A DNA stretch of 64,000 bases from DATIXJ01 sp963714795 (GTDB lineage Bacteria; Bacteroidota; Ignavibacteria; UBA10030; SZUA-254), in contig CAVQPS010000006.1 in NCBI GenBank assembly GCA_963714795.1, positions 62,001 through 126,000 on the forward strand, read 5' to 3'. Of the stretch, positions 49,793 through 58,872 are shown piece after piece. Below the pieces are notes generated by a model. The model searched no databases and was not told where the DNA came from. It saw only the letters and a program-made list of their open reading frames with translations. Each line of letters starts with the position of its first letter. The first letter of the stretch is position 1. Made by a program: the position numbers and the translations under genes.

Positions 49793-50785
49793 ATGTCAGT
49801 TATTAATTATCAAATGCCGGAAAAGGTTCAACTTGATGAATCAAGTTATTCCAATACATTTGGTCGTTTTATTTTGCAACCGCTGGAAAAAGGTTTCGGT
49901 GTAACGATCGGGAATGCATTCCGCAGAGTGCTTCTGTCGTCGCTGCCCGGAACTGCATTTACGGCAATTCATGTCGCCGGCGTCCTGCATGAGTTTTCCA
50001 CTGTGCCCGGTGTCGTTGAGGACGTGTCGGAAATCATTTTGAATCTGAAAGCCGTCCGGATGAAATTGATCAACAAGAAACTGAACAAGATTCTTGTCGA
50101 ACTCAAAGGACCGAAAACATTTACGGCAGCAGATATCCAGAAGGCGAATCCGGAAATCGAGATTCTCAATCCGGATCAGTATATTGCCACGCTCAACGGC
50201 GGAGCTTCGCTCGACATGGAACTCCGCATCGGACGCGGCAAAGGTTATGTGCCGGCAGAGGAAAATAAACTCGCCGATCAGACCACGACCGGCCTGATCA
50301 GCATCGATTCGATCTTCACGCCGATCAAGAACGTGAAGTTTTTCGTCGAAACAACACGCGTCGGACAGCAAACCGATTACGAAAAGCTGATCCTCGAGAT
50401 CGAAACCGACGGTTCGGTTGCTCCCGACGATGCGCTCGCGCAGGCGGCAAATATTCTCCGCGATCATGTGAATCTCTTCCTCAGTTTCGATATCGAGACG
50501 GAACAACATGAAGAATTGATGGAAAAAGATTCCGAGTTCGCGCGGATCAAGAAAATTTTACAGATGAATGTCGATGAACTGGAACTTTCCGTTCGGTCGC
50601 ACAATTGTCTGCGTGCGGCAAACATCAAGACCATCGCCGACTTGGTCCGCCGCGACGAACCGGAGTTGCTGAAGTTCCGTAACTTCGGACGGAAATCGCT
50701 TGCCGAGCTTTCCGAGATCATCGAGCAGTTCGGTCTCACATTCGGCATGGAAGTCGACAAATATCTTCATAACGGTAACGATTAA
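49793..50785 (+). CDS. rpoA: DNA-directed RNA polymerase subunit alpha
   Basis: The 330-residue alpha subunit has both domains. The N-terminal assembly domain shows G-N-A-F-R-R-V-L-L-S-S-L-P-G and G-V-V-E-D-V-S-E-I. The C-terminal promoter-binding domain shows S-V-R-S-H-N-C-L-R-A-A-N-I and the helix around N-F-G-R-K-S-L. It starts 70 bases after rpsD. Confidence 0.97.
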   Translation: MSVINYQMPEKVQLDESSYSNTFGRFILQPLEKGFGVTIGNAFRRVLLSSLPGTAFTAIHVAGVLHEFSTVPGVVEDVSEIILNLKAVRMKLINKKLNKILVELKGPKTFTAADIQKANPEIEILNPDQYIATLNGGASLDMELRIGRGKGYVPAEENKLADQTTTGLISIDSIFTPIKNVKFFVETTRVGQQTDYEKLILEIETDGSVAPDDALAQAANILRDHVNLFLSFDIETEQHEELMEKDSEFARIKKILQMNVDELELSVRSHNCLRAANIKTIADLVRRDEPELLKFRNFGRKSLAELSEIIEQFGLTFGMEVDKYLHNGND

Positions 50786-50805
50786 TTTCGAATTAGGATT
50801 ATCAC

Positions 50806-51327
50806 ATGCGTCATAGAAAATCTGGAAGAAAACTTGGAGTAACGGCAAGCCATCGCAAAGCGATGCTGTCATCGCTTTGCATGTCGTTGTTGCGGCACAA
50901 AAAGATCCGCACGACGGTTGCGAAGGCGAAAGAAACACGCATGGTCGTGGAAAAGCTGATCACCCGTGCGAAGAATGCCGTTGCGACGGAAGGCGATAAG
51001 AAAAACATTCACGCACGCCGCATGATTGCGCGGTCGATCAAGGATAGAGAAGTTGTGAAAGAACTTTTCGCCGAGATCGCACCGAAAGTTGCAAACCGTG
51101 TCGGCGGTTATACACGGGTTGTGAAACTTGGACAGCGTTTCGGCGACGGCGCTGAAGTTGCCGTGCTTGAGCTGGTTGATTACAACACCGGACAAACACC
51201 GAAAGCCGCTGCGAAGGAAAAAGCGAAGGACGAGAAAAAAGGCCGCAAGAAGAAAGAAGCCGCTGAAAAGGCAGAAAAGAAAGTAGCTTCCGAAAAAGCG
51301 GAAAAGAAAGCAGAAGCAAAAAGTTAA
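50806..51327 (+). CDS. rplQ: 50S ribosomal protein L17 with a Lys/Ala/Glu-rich C-terminal tail
   Basis: The L17 fold (residues 1-about 125) begins M-R-H-R-K-S-G-R-K-L-G and includes R-R-M-I-A-R-S-I-K-D and G-G-Y-T-R-V-V-K-L. Residues from about 128 to 173 are a low-complexity tail of Lys, Ala and Glu, absent from short L17 proteins. It is the last gene of the supercluster, followed by a terminator. Confidence 0.96.
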   Translation: MRHRKSGRKLGVTASHRKAMLSSLCMSLLRHKKIRTTVAKAKETRMVVEKLITRAKNAVATEGDKKNIHARRMIARSIKDREVVKELFAEIAPKVANRVGGYTRVVKLGQRFGDGAEVAVLELVDYNTGQTPKAAAKEKAKDEKKGRKKKEAAEKAEKKVASEKAEKKAEAKS

Positions 51328-51344
51328 ATTTTAAATTTGAATAA

Positions 51345-51377
51345 AAAAGGGTTCTCGATTGTATCGGGAACCCTTTT
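51345..51377 (+). terminator. rho-independent terminator ending the ribosomal supercluster
   Basis: AAAAGGGTTC at 51345-51354 pairs with GAACCCTTTT at 51368-51377. Inside it CGAT pairs with ATCG around a 3-base loop, giving a stem of about 14 pairs. It sits 18 bases after the rplQ stop and has A- and T-runs on its two sides, so it could work in both directions. Confidence 0.9.
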
Positions 51378-51667
51378 GTGTTTCAAGACTGGAAGGAAGT
51401 TCCACTTTTCAACGAGTTGTCGACGACTCGACTCTTCGAGAGTTATCAACCGACCAAATGTCCGAGCAATTAGTCGGTAGTAGAACTACCTCCCAGTATG
51501 GTGTATTCCCTAACCCGAAATCTCCCGTCTTGCTGAAATGTTCCTATTCAGCATCTAAACTTTGACAACTGAGGATTACATCCCGACCAAAAGCATGTCG
51601 GGACAGTGATAACGCCATCGGATTCCGAACGGGAGCTTTTCGGAAAGATGGGGTTTAGTTGCCAGGA

Positions 51668-51699
51668 CTGGATTCCCGATTGAATCGTTCGGGAATGAC
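51668..51699 (+). repeat. ATTCCC-GGGAAT hairpin, copy 1
   Basis: CTGGATTCCC, 13 bases, then GGGAATGAC. ATTCCCGA at 51672-51679 pairs with TCGGGAAT at 51689-51696. The outline resembles the dRS3-like and REP-like short palindromes found in many bacterial genomes. Confidence 0.65.
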
Positions 51700-51714
51700 G
51701 GATGCTCTTTCATT

Positions 51715-51746
51715 GTCATTCCCACAAGCTCTAAGTGGGAATCCAG
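51715..51746 (-). repeat. ATTCCC-GGGAAT hairpin, copy 2, inverted
   Basis: GTCATTCCC, 13 bases, then GGGAATCCAG. This is the reverse-complement outline of copy 1 with identical outer sequence but a different 13-base centre. ATTCCCAC at 51718-51725 pairs with GTGGGAAT at 51735-51742. Confidence 0.65.
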
Positions 51747-51871
51747 TCGAGTATATTTTCGGAAAAGAGTGGAGAGGGCTGGATGTTAAAGCGAAGCGCT
51801 GTACACCATCCAACGTTTGTTTATCCCTCCCAAAATCACTATTTTACAAGACATTATATTGAATTTCTTAC

Positions 51872-54469
51872 ATGGGCTATTCTTTTTCAGATATCGAACC
51901 GAAGTGGCAGAAGTTTTGGGACGAGCATAACACGTTTCGCGTGACGGAAGATTTTTCCAAGCCGAAAATGTTTATTCTCGATATGTATCCCTATCCGTCC
52001 GGCGCAGGGTTGCATGTCGGTCATCCGGAAGGATACACGGCAACGGATATTTACTCGCGCTTCAAACGGATGAACGGCGTGCAGGTGCTTCACCCGATCG
52101 GATGGGACGCGTTCGGTTTGCCGGCGGAACGGTATGCCATGCAAACCAACATTCACCCGCGCATTACAACGGTGAAGAACATTAATACCTTCCGGCGACA
52201 AATCAAGATGCTCGGCCTGAGCTACGATTGGTCGCGGGAAGTCGATACCACCGATCCTCAATATTACAAATGGACGCAATGGATTTTCCTGCAAATTTTC
52301 AATGCGTGGTACGATTATCGGGTGAACCGGGCCCGAACTATTCAAACGCTCATTCAGGAATTTGAACAACTTGGGTGTTCGAAGATTGATTGTTCGTTGT
52401 ATTGCGGCGATAGCCATTGCTGTTTTACAGCCGAGGGTTGGAAGAAGATGTCACGTGCTGAGCAGGGGAACGTCCTTGCCAATTTCCGGCTTGCCTACAT
52501 TGCTGAAATTCCGGTCAACTGGTGCGAAGCGCTCGGCACCGTGCTTGCCAATGAAGAAGTTGCCGAGTGGACGGAAAAGGGGTATACCGTCGAGCGGCGA
52601 CCGATGCGTCAATGGATCATGCGGATTACCGCGTACGCCGACCGTTTGCTCGAAGACAGCAAATTACTCGATTGGCCCTCTTCAACGCTTGAGCAACAAC
52701 GGAATTGGATCGGCAGATCGGAAGGTGCATTCGTCAATTTTCCGATCAAAGGAAAAGATGAATCGCTTCGGATTTTTACCACACGGCCGGATACGATTTT
52801 CGGTGCAACCTACATGGTGCTCGCGCCGGAACATCCCTTGGTCGATTCGATTACGACATCGGATAAGAAAAAATCTGTTGCCGATTACCGGACCAAAGCG
52901 ACATTAAAAAGTGATCTTGAACGCGGAACGCAAGCCGAAAAAACCGGAACATTTACCGGAAGTTATGCGATCAATCCTTCGACGAATACGGAAATTCCTA
53001 TCTGGATTGCCGATTACGTTTTGATGGGATACGGAACCGGTGCGATTATGGCTGTGCCCGGACAGGATGAGCGCGACTGGGAATTTGCCGAAACGTTCCA
53101 TCTTCCGATTGTCAGAACCGTTCAGCCACCGGCTGATTGGTCGGGAAAAGCATTTGTCGATGAAGGGCCGGCAATCAACAGCGCGAACGCCGAAATATCG
53201 TTGAACGGACTTTCGATCGATGAAGCGAAGAAGAAAATTATCGACTGGCTCGTCGGGAAAAAATTGGGAAAGGCAGCGGTTCAATTTAAACTCCGTGATT
53301 GGCTCTTTTCGCGTCAACGGTATTGGGGTGAGCCGATTCCTATTATTCATCTCGAAGACGGAACGATGACGACGGAAACAAAACTTCCTTTACTGCTTCC
53401 TGAACTCAAAAAGTTTCAGCCGAGCGGCACGACCGAATCGCCGCTTGCGCTTGCGGAAGATTGGGTGAATGTCGTCGACAAAGCCACTGGTTTGAAAGGT
53501 CGCCGCGAAACAAACACGATGCCGCAATGGGCCGGATCGTGCTGGTATTATTTGCGGTACCTCGATCCGAAAAATCCTGATCAGTTCTGTTCGCCGGAAA
53601 AAGAAAAATACTGGATGCCGGTCGATCTCTATGTCGGCGGAGCTGAACACGCCGTTCTGCATCTAATGTACGCGCGGTTCTGGCATAAAATTCTGTACGA
53701 TCTCGGTTACGTCAGCACGAAAGAGCCGTTCATGAAACTGTGTCATCAGGGAATTATACTTGGTGAAGATTCACGGAAGATGTCGAAGTCACGCGGCAAT
53801 GTGGTCAATCCGGACGATGTTGTGAAGCAGTACGGCGCGGATTCGATGCGGTTGTTCGAGATGTTCATGGGACCGTTAACCGATTCCAAGCCATGGTCGA
53901 CACGCGGTGTCGAAGGAGTTTCCCGATTTCTCAATCGTGTCTGGAGAATGATGATTGATGAGAACGGCACGCTTCTTTCATCAATTACTGAAGGAACGCT
54001 GAACGTCGATGAGGAACGATTATTCCATCAAACAATCAAAAAGGTAACCGAAGATATAGAGACGATGAATTTCAATACGGCGATCTCGCAGATGATGATT
54101 TTTGTGAATGAATTTCTGAATAAAGAGATTAAGCCGCGGCATGTGATGGAAACATTTGTATTATTGCTGTCACCGTTTGCACCGCATATTGCGGAAGAAC
54201 TCTGGCAAAAGTTAGGTCATGCGAAATCGCTTGCTTATGAATCGTGGCCAAAATACGACAAATCGAAAACGGAAGTCGATACTATTGAATTAGTCGTGCA
54301 GGTCAACGGAAAAGTGCGCGCCAAATTTCCCGTGCCGGTCAATAGCGATGATGAAACGATCAAAACTCGCGTTATGGCAGATTCGGATGTTAAGAAATAT
54401 ATCGACGGGAAAAAAGTGTCGAAATTCATTGTCATCAAAAATAAATTAGTCAGCATCGTCGTACAATAA
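51872..54469 (+). CDS. leuS: leucyl-tRNA synthetase
   Basis: The complete class I synthetase has 865 residues. The HIGH-type motif is H-V-G-H at residues 48-51, the W-D-A-F-G-L-P-A motif follows, and the KMSKS motif (K-M-S-K-S-R-G-N) is near residue 636. The editing (CP1) domain includes F-T-T-R-P-D-T-I-F-G-A-T and G-T-G-A-I-M-A-V-P-G-Q-D-E-R-D. An insertion before the N-W-C-E-A-L-G-T segment is Cys-rich, with five Cys in 17 residues around position 167-183, an odd local composition. No Shine-Dalgarno sequence precedes the ATG. The first glycosyltransferase gene begins 4 bases after the stop, so leuS probably heads that operon. Confidence 0.96.
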   Translation: MGYSFSDIEPKWQKFWDEHNTFRVTEDFSKPKMFILDMYPYPSGAGLHVGHPEGYTATDIYSRFKRMNGVQVLHPIGWDAFGLPAERYAMQTNIHPRITTVKNINTFRRQIKMLGLSYDWSREVDTTDPQYYKWTQWIFLQIFNAWYDYRVNRARTIQTLIQEFEQLGCSKIDCSLYCGDSHCCFTAEGWKKMSRAEQGNVLANFRLAYIAEIPVNWCEALGTVLANEEVAEWTEKGYTVERRPMRQWIMRITAYADRLLEDSKLLDWPSSTLEQQRNWIGRSEGAFVNFPIKGKDESLRIFTTRPDTIFGATYMVLAPEHPLVDSITTSDKKKSVADYRTKATLKSDLERGTQAEKTGTFTGSYAINPSTNTEIPIWIADYVLMGYGTGAIMAVPGQDERDWEFAETFHLPIVRTVQPPADWSGKAFVDEGPAINSANAEISLNGLSIDEAKKKIIDWLVGKKLGKAAVQFKLRDWLFSRQRYWGEPIPIIHLEDGTMTTETKLPLLLPELKKFQPSGTTESPLALAEDWVNVVDKATGLKGRRETNTMPQWAGSCWYYLRYLDPKNPDQFCSPEKEKYWMPVDLYVGGAEHAVLHLMYARFWHKILYDLGYVSTKEPFMKLCHQGIILGEDSRKMSKSRGNVVNPDDVVKQYGADSMRLFEMFMGPLTDSKPWSTRGVEGVSRFLNRVWRMMIDENGTLLSSITEGTLNVDEERLFHQTIKKVTEDIETMNFNTAISQMMIFVNEFLNKEIKPRHVMETFVLLLSPFAPHIAEELWQKLGHAKSLAYESWPKYDKSKTEVDTIELVVQVNGKVRAKFPVPVNSDDETIKTRVMADSDVKKYIDGKKVSKFIVIKNKLVSIVVQ

Positions 54470-54473
54470 ATTC

Positions 54474-55292
54474 ATGTCCCGACTGTCGGTCATCGTCATA
54501 ACATTCAATGAAGAGAAGAACATCGGGCGATGTCTCCGAAGCATTCAGTGGGCGGATGAAATTATTGTCGTCGATTCGTTCAGCACCGATTCGACGACCG
54601 GGATTGCGAAGAAATTCAAGAATAAAATTCTTCAGCATGAATATGACGGCGATATCAGACAACGCGAGCGCGGGTTTGCATTTGCAACCGGCGATTGGCT
54701 GATGTACATCGATGCCGATGAAGAAGTTACTGATGAACTGAAAGATCAAATTCTCACGTCGATCCGAAATCCTGCAGCGAAAGCCGGATATTCTTTTCTG
54801 AGGAAAAGTCAAATTTTCGGAAAATGGACTGAGCATGGCGGCTGGTTTCCTGATTATGTGTTCCGGCTTTTCCGGAAAGACCGTTATCATGCCGAACCGG
54901 CCGAAGTGCACGGAGGTTTTTCAGTCGATGGCGAAAAAGGAATTCTCAGCGGACTTTTATTGCATTACACATACGATTCGGTCGATCAATATCTTTCGAA
55001 GATGAATGATTACACATCGCTCGCGTTGTTCAACAAGCTGAAAGAAAATCCTTCAGCCGAAGTGGGACCGTTCAAAATAATTTTCAGCCCGTTCTCGCAT
55101 TTTTTCAGAAAATTTATTTCCCAAAAGGGATACAAAGACGGATTACATGGATTTGTTCTCGCGGTGCTCGGCGGCATTTACACCTTTGCGTTGTATGCGA
55201 AACTCTGGGAATACCGGTATCGGCAAAAGGAAGGTAAAGGATTATTGCCGCCGGTGACGAATCTTGAACTTCAACGTGTGAAGCGACTGTAA
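54474..55292 (+). CDS. family 2 glycosyltransferase, WaaE/KdtX-like
   Basis: The 272-residue GT-A enzyme starts L-S-V-I-V-I-T-F-N-E-E-K-N-I, has the nucleotide-binding V-D-S-F-S-T-D and the metal-binding Y-I-D-A-D-E, and then E-H-G-G-W-F-P-D-Y-V-F-R-L-F-R-K, characteristic of LPS-core WaaE-like transferases. The C-terminus carries hydrophobic patches that would bind the inner face of the membrane. It is a paralogue of the broken gene at 60088. The donor sugar is unknown. Confidence 0.9.
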   Translation: MSRLSVIVITFNEEKNIGRCLRSIQWADEIIVVDSFSTDSTTGIAKKFKNKILQHEYDGDIRQRERGFAFATGDWLMYIDADEEVTDELKDQILTSIRNPAAKAGYSFLRKSQIFGKWTEHGGWFPDYVFRLFRKDRYHAEPAEVHGGFSVDGEKGILSGLLLHYTYDSVDQYLSKMNDYTSLALFNKLKENPSAEVGPFKIIFSPFSHFFRKFISQKGYKDGLHGFVLAVLGGIYTFALYAKLWEYRYRQKEGKGLLPPVTNLELQRVKRL

Positions 55293-55295
55293 CCG

Positions 55296-56129
55296 ATGCC
55301 GGATTCTTCTTCGAAGAAGTCGTTGACGATTATTATCGCCGTGTATAACGGCGTCAGGAATCTTGAATTCATTTTTGCTGCGCTTGCTCGCCAGTCGATG
55401 AGCGATTTTGAAGTGATCGTTGCCGATGACGGCTCCGGTCCGGAAATACGAAAATTGATCGAACGAACAAAGCCGCGGTTGCCGTTTCCGGTCAATCATC
55501 TCTGGCAGGAGGATCAGGGATTCAGAAAAAATGTTATGCTGAATCAATCGATCGAAGCGGCACAAACGGATTATCTGGCATTTATCGACGGCGATTGTCT
55601 GCCGCACCGGCATTTTCTGAAAGATCATTGGGGTCATCGCGAGCCGAACGGATTATTATGCGGCCGGCGCGTGAATTTGAGTAAACAAATGACCGATGCT
55701 TTATCATTGATGTCGGTTACATCGGGACAATTTGAAAGATTTTCAGTCGGATTGTTGTGGGATGGCATGCGTGCCCGCAGCAGTAATTTGGAAGACGGGC
55801 TTCGCATCGGTAATACAATGTTACGGAAGTTGATACCGTTCAATAAGGCGAGAATTTTAGGATGCAATTTTTCCGTCGAAAAAAAACTACTCGAACAAAT
55901 CAACGGGTTTAACGAGGATTATATCGCTCCGGGGATCGGTGAAGATACCGACATTGCATACCGGTTGAATTTAATCGGCACGAAATTTATATCGTTGCGG
56001 TATCTTGCGGTGTTATACCATCTGTTTCATCCGCCGACACAGGTCGGTGGAAAAAATAAGGAGCTGTTCGATATGACCGTCGCTTTGGGTGATCCGGTCT
56101 GTCGGAACGGTTTGAGGAAAATAGGATGA
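55296..56129 (+). CDS. family 2 glycosyltransferase
   Basis: The 277-residue GT2 enzyme begins L-T-I-I-I-A-V-Y-N-G-V and shows V-A-D-D-G-S-G-P-E and F-I-D-G-D-C-L-P-H (metal site). A C-terminal N-G-F-N-E-D-Y, then G-E-D-T-D-I-A-Y-R-L, is the galactosyltransferase-type acceptor motif (glyco_transf_7-like). It follows the previous transferase by 3 bases and overlaps the flippase start by 4. Confidence 0.9.
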   Translation: MPDSSSKKSLTIIIAVYNGVRNLEFIFAALARQSMSDFEVIVADDGSGPEIRKLIERTKPRLPFPVNHLWQEDQGFRKNVMLNQSIEAAQTDYLAFIDGDCLPHRHFLKDHWGHREPNGLLCGRRVNLSKQMTDALSLMSVTSGQFERFSVGLLWDGMRARSSNLEDGLRIGNTMLRKLIPFNKARILGCNFSVEKKLLEQINGFNEDYIAPGIGEDTDIAYRLNLIGTKFISLRYLAVLYHLFHPPTQVGGKNKELFDMTVALGDPVCRNGLRKIG

Positions 56130-57949
56130 AAACATTTTTAAGAATTATTCGGTACATCAAGCCGCATATGCGGACGCTGGTAGTGGCAACCAGTTGCATG
56201 GTGCTGTTTATTATTTTCAATATCCTGTCGATCGGTTTCATCATGCCGCTCGTCGACGTGGTGTTCAAACCACCGCAGGTATCGTCATTCACGTCGGTGG
56301 ATTTCAGCGTTCTGAATTTCGGAAAATATCTTTCCTATCATCTTGCTCTTCTCGTTCAGCAATACAACCGGCTGGATATTTTGCTGTTCCTCACGATCGG
56401 CATCGTAATCAGTTTCTTGTTGAAAAATTTATTCTGGTATCTGAACGGCCATTTCATGACGGATGTGGAGCAGAATATCATTCATGATTTGCGCGTCGAT
56501 CTGTACACGCATCTGCAAAATCTGTCGATGTCGTATTTTACGGAAGAACGTAAAGGCCACATGATTTCTTCGGTCGTGAACGACGTCCGCATCATCAACG
56601 ATTCTGCCATGGCAGTGGTAAACAGTGCTTTGCGCGATCCGCCGCAGATTATTTTGTATACCGCTTTGTTATTTTTCTTCGATTGGCAATTGTCGTTGAT
56701 CATATTTCTTTTACTTCCTATTTCCGGTTTCGTCATCAGCCGCATTGCCGACCGTTTGAAGAAAAAGAGCATTGAATCTCAGGAAAAGATGGCGGATCTG
56801 GTTTCTGTCCTCGATGAAACGCTGGCGAATGTCCGGATTGTGAAAGCATTCGGCATGGAAGATTTTGAAATTGCAAAATTTACGCGCGAATCTGCCGCCT
56901 ATGCCGATATCAATAAAAAAATCCAGCGTCGCCGCAACTGGGCGACACCGATTTCTGAAATTTTCGGCGTGCTGATCGTTGCATTTATTTTATGGTTCCT
57001 CGGGAAAGAAGTTATTGCCGGCAACAGCTCGATGACGCCCGGCGCGTTGCTGTTGTACATCGGCATTATCGTTCAGATGATGCAGCCGCTGAAATTGTTT
57101 GGACAGGTTTTCAACAGCATTCAGGAAGGAATCGGCGCGGGCGAGAGAGTATTCACGTTGTTGGATATGAAACCGAAGATCATGACAAAAACCGATGCGA
57201 AACCGATCGAGCGGTTTCAGAATAAAATCGTGTATGACAACGTTTCGTTCAAATATGAAACCGGCAGTGAGGTTCTGACGAATATTTCTTGCGAAATCTT
57301 ATCGGGGGAAACCGTGGCCATCGTCGGTCCGAGCGGTTCCGGAAAATCAACGATGGTCGACCTGCTGTCGCGGTTTTATGATCCGATCGACGGCAGTATT
57401 CTTATCGATGGACACGATCTGCGGGATGTCACCGTTGAATCGATCCGCCGGCTGATGGGCATTGTCACGCAGGAAACGATTTTATTTAACGATACGGTCA
57501 GAAATAATATTGCATACGGAAAAGAAAAAATTTCGTTCGATGAAATTACCCGTGCGGCGCAGGTTGCAAACGCGCATTCGTTTATTTCGGATCTTCCTCA
57601 CGGGTATGATACTATTATCGGCGACCGCGGTGTGAAATTATCCGGCGGCGAACGCCAGCGGCTTTCGATCGCACGTGCCATCCTCAAAAATCCGTCGATC
57701 CTTATTTTTGATGAAGCGACATCGGCACTCGATACCGAATCCGAAATGCTTGTGCAGGAAGCGATCGAGCGATTGCTAGTCGGACGAACATCGATCGTCA
57801 TCGCACACCGGCTTTCGACAATTCAACATGCCGATAAGATTTTGGTGCTGGAAAATGGGCATCTCGTCGAAACGGGCAAACATGATCAGCTTCTTCGAAA
57901 TCCGAATGGAGTCTATAAACGGTTGTATGAACTTCAATTCTCGATTTGA
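56126..57949 (+). CDS. MsbA-like ABC exporter (lipid or oligosaccharide flippase)
   Basis: This 607-residue half-transporter has six transmembrane helices in residues 1-about 320 and an ABC domain from about 360. Walker A is G-P-S-G-S-G-K-S-T, the signature is L-S-G-G-E-R-Q-R, Walker B is I-L-I-F-D-E-A-T-S-A-L-D, and the H-loop is I-A-H-R-L-S-T. Exporters of this type flip lipid A-core or lipid-linked glycans. The position among glycosyltransferases and an O-antigen-ligase-like gene supports this. It should act as a homodimer. Confidence 0.93.
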   Translation: MKTFLRIIRYIKPHMRTLVVATSCMVLFIIFNILSIGFIMPLVDVVFKPPQVSSFTSVDFSVLNFGKYLSYHLALLVQQYNRLDILLFLTIGIVISFLLKNLFWYLNGHFMTDVEQNIIHDLRVDLYTHLQNLSMSYFTEERKGHMISSVVNDVRIINDSAMAVVNSALRDPPQIILYTALLFFFDWQLSLIIFLLLPISGFVISRIADRLKKKSIESQEKMADLVSVLDETLANVRIVKAFGMEDFEIAKFTRESAAYADINKKIQRRRNWATPISEIFGVLIVAFILWFLGKEVIAGNSSMTPGALLLYIGIIVQMMQPLKLFGQVFNSIQEGIGAGERVFTLLDMKPKIMTKTDAKPIERFQNKIVYDNVSFKYETGSEVLTNISCEILSGETVAIVGPSGSGKSTMVDLLSRFYDPIDGSILIDGHDLRDVTVESIRRLMGIVTQETILFNDTVRNNIAYGKEKISFDEITRAAQVANAHSFISDLPHGYDTIIGDRGVKLSGGERQRLSIARAILKNPSILIFDEATSALDTESEMLVQEAIERLLVGRTSIVIAHRLSTIQHADKILVLENGHLVETGKHDQLLRNPNGVYKRLYELQFSI

Positions 57950-57951
57950 CG

Positions 57952-58821
57952 ATGAAGGTTAGCGGCTTTACCATAATCCGCAACGCGCGTCTCTATGGTT
58001 ATCCGGTGGTGGAGGTGATTTCTTCGATTCTGCCGGTGTGCGATGAATTCATTGTCAATGTGGGAACGTCGGATGATGAAACACTTGACCTGGTCCGAAC
58101 GATTTCCTCGCCGAAATTAAAGATCATTGAGCATGCATGGGATCTTTCATTGCGCCGCGGCGGCGAATTGTTGTCGACAGAAACCAACCGCGCTCTCGAT
58201 GCCTGTCACGGCAATTGGTGTTTCTATCTTCAGGCTGATGAAGTTCTTCATGAAAAATATTTGACCGTTGTTCACGATGAGATGGAAAAAGAAATGAACA
58301 ACGCACGGGTTGAAGGGTTCGAATTCGGCTATAAACATTTTTATGGAAGTTATGATTATTATCAGGACAATTTCCGGAAGTGGTATATCCGGGGAATCCG
58401 CATCATCCGTCGCCAACCGGAAATCGTATCGTGGGGAGACGGAATGGACTTCCGGCATCGGGACGGTACATTGCTCCGGACAAAACGGATCAATGCAGAA
58501 ATTTATCACTATGGATGGGTTCGCCCGCCGCAAACGATGGTAAAGAAAAATATTGCCCTTCATTCGATGTACCATTCCGATGAAGAGATTCAGCAAAATA
58601 TGACAAGAATTCAAAAGCCGTACGATGATCTCGGACATCTGAAACGGTTTACGGAATCTCACCCGCACGTCATGGCGGAACGGATCGCTATCTCAAAATG
58701 GGATTTTGATGCCAAAATTGATAAACAGCTTCCCGATTGGTTACGATATATTGTTCTCTTCTTCGATCCGTTGACAAAACGCATCAAACGCTTTCTGAAA
58801 AAAAATGAAGCCCATAAATGA
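57952..58821 (+). CDS. family 2-like glycosyltransferase
   Basis: The 289-residue GT-A-like protein begins V-S-G-F-T-I-I-R-N-A and has V-G-T-S-D-D-E-T in place of the usual nucleotide-binding loop and L-Q-A-D-E-V-L-H as the likely metal motif. It lacks the HGGW-type WaaE segment, so it is a different subfamily. I use the ATG at 57952, 2 bases after the flippase stop. The basic C-terminus (T-K-R-I-K-R-F-L-K-K-N) may attach to the membrane. Confidence 0.87.
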   Translation: MKVSGFTIIRNARLYGYPVVEVISSILPVCDEFIVNVGTSDDETLDLVRTISSPKLKIIEHAWDLSLRRGGELLSTETNRALDACHGNWCFYLQADEVLHEKYLTVVHDEMEKEMNNARVEGFEFGYKHFYGSYDYYQDNFRKWYIRGIRIIRRQPEIVSWGDGMDFRHRDGTLLRTKRINAEIYHYGWVRPPQTMVKKNIALHSMYHSDEEIQQNMTRIQKPYDDLGHLKRFTESHPHVMAERIAISKWDFDAKIDKQLPDWLRYIVLFFDPLTKRIKRFLKKNEAHK

Positions 58822-58872
58822 TAGGTTGTTCGATCATTATTTTCTCACGTCGCATGTATTGATGGTAAAGGG

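Larger units (their letters stand above)
51378..51871. other. 494-base intergenic spacer packed with stem-loops
   Basis: No convincing gene is present. The visible structures are a near-palindrome at 51413-51430, ACTCT-TCG-AGAGT at 51431-51443, GGTAG-TAGAA-CTACC at 51476-51490, TCCCGAC pairing with GTCGGGA at 51581-51603, and TTCCGAA pairing with TTCGGAA at 51623-51645. Two inverted ATTCCC/GGGAAT hairpins follow, at 51668-51746, and TGGATG pairs with CATCCA across 51780-51812. A TATATT at 51855-51860 could be the -10 box of leuS. The spacer interrupts otherwise dense coding. Confidence 0.6.

Noticed and set aside
51359..51862. Small plus-strand ORFs in the spacer before leuS
   Set aside because: They are built from the hairpin arms, have no ribosome-binding site and resemble no protein.
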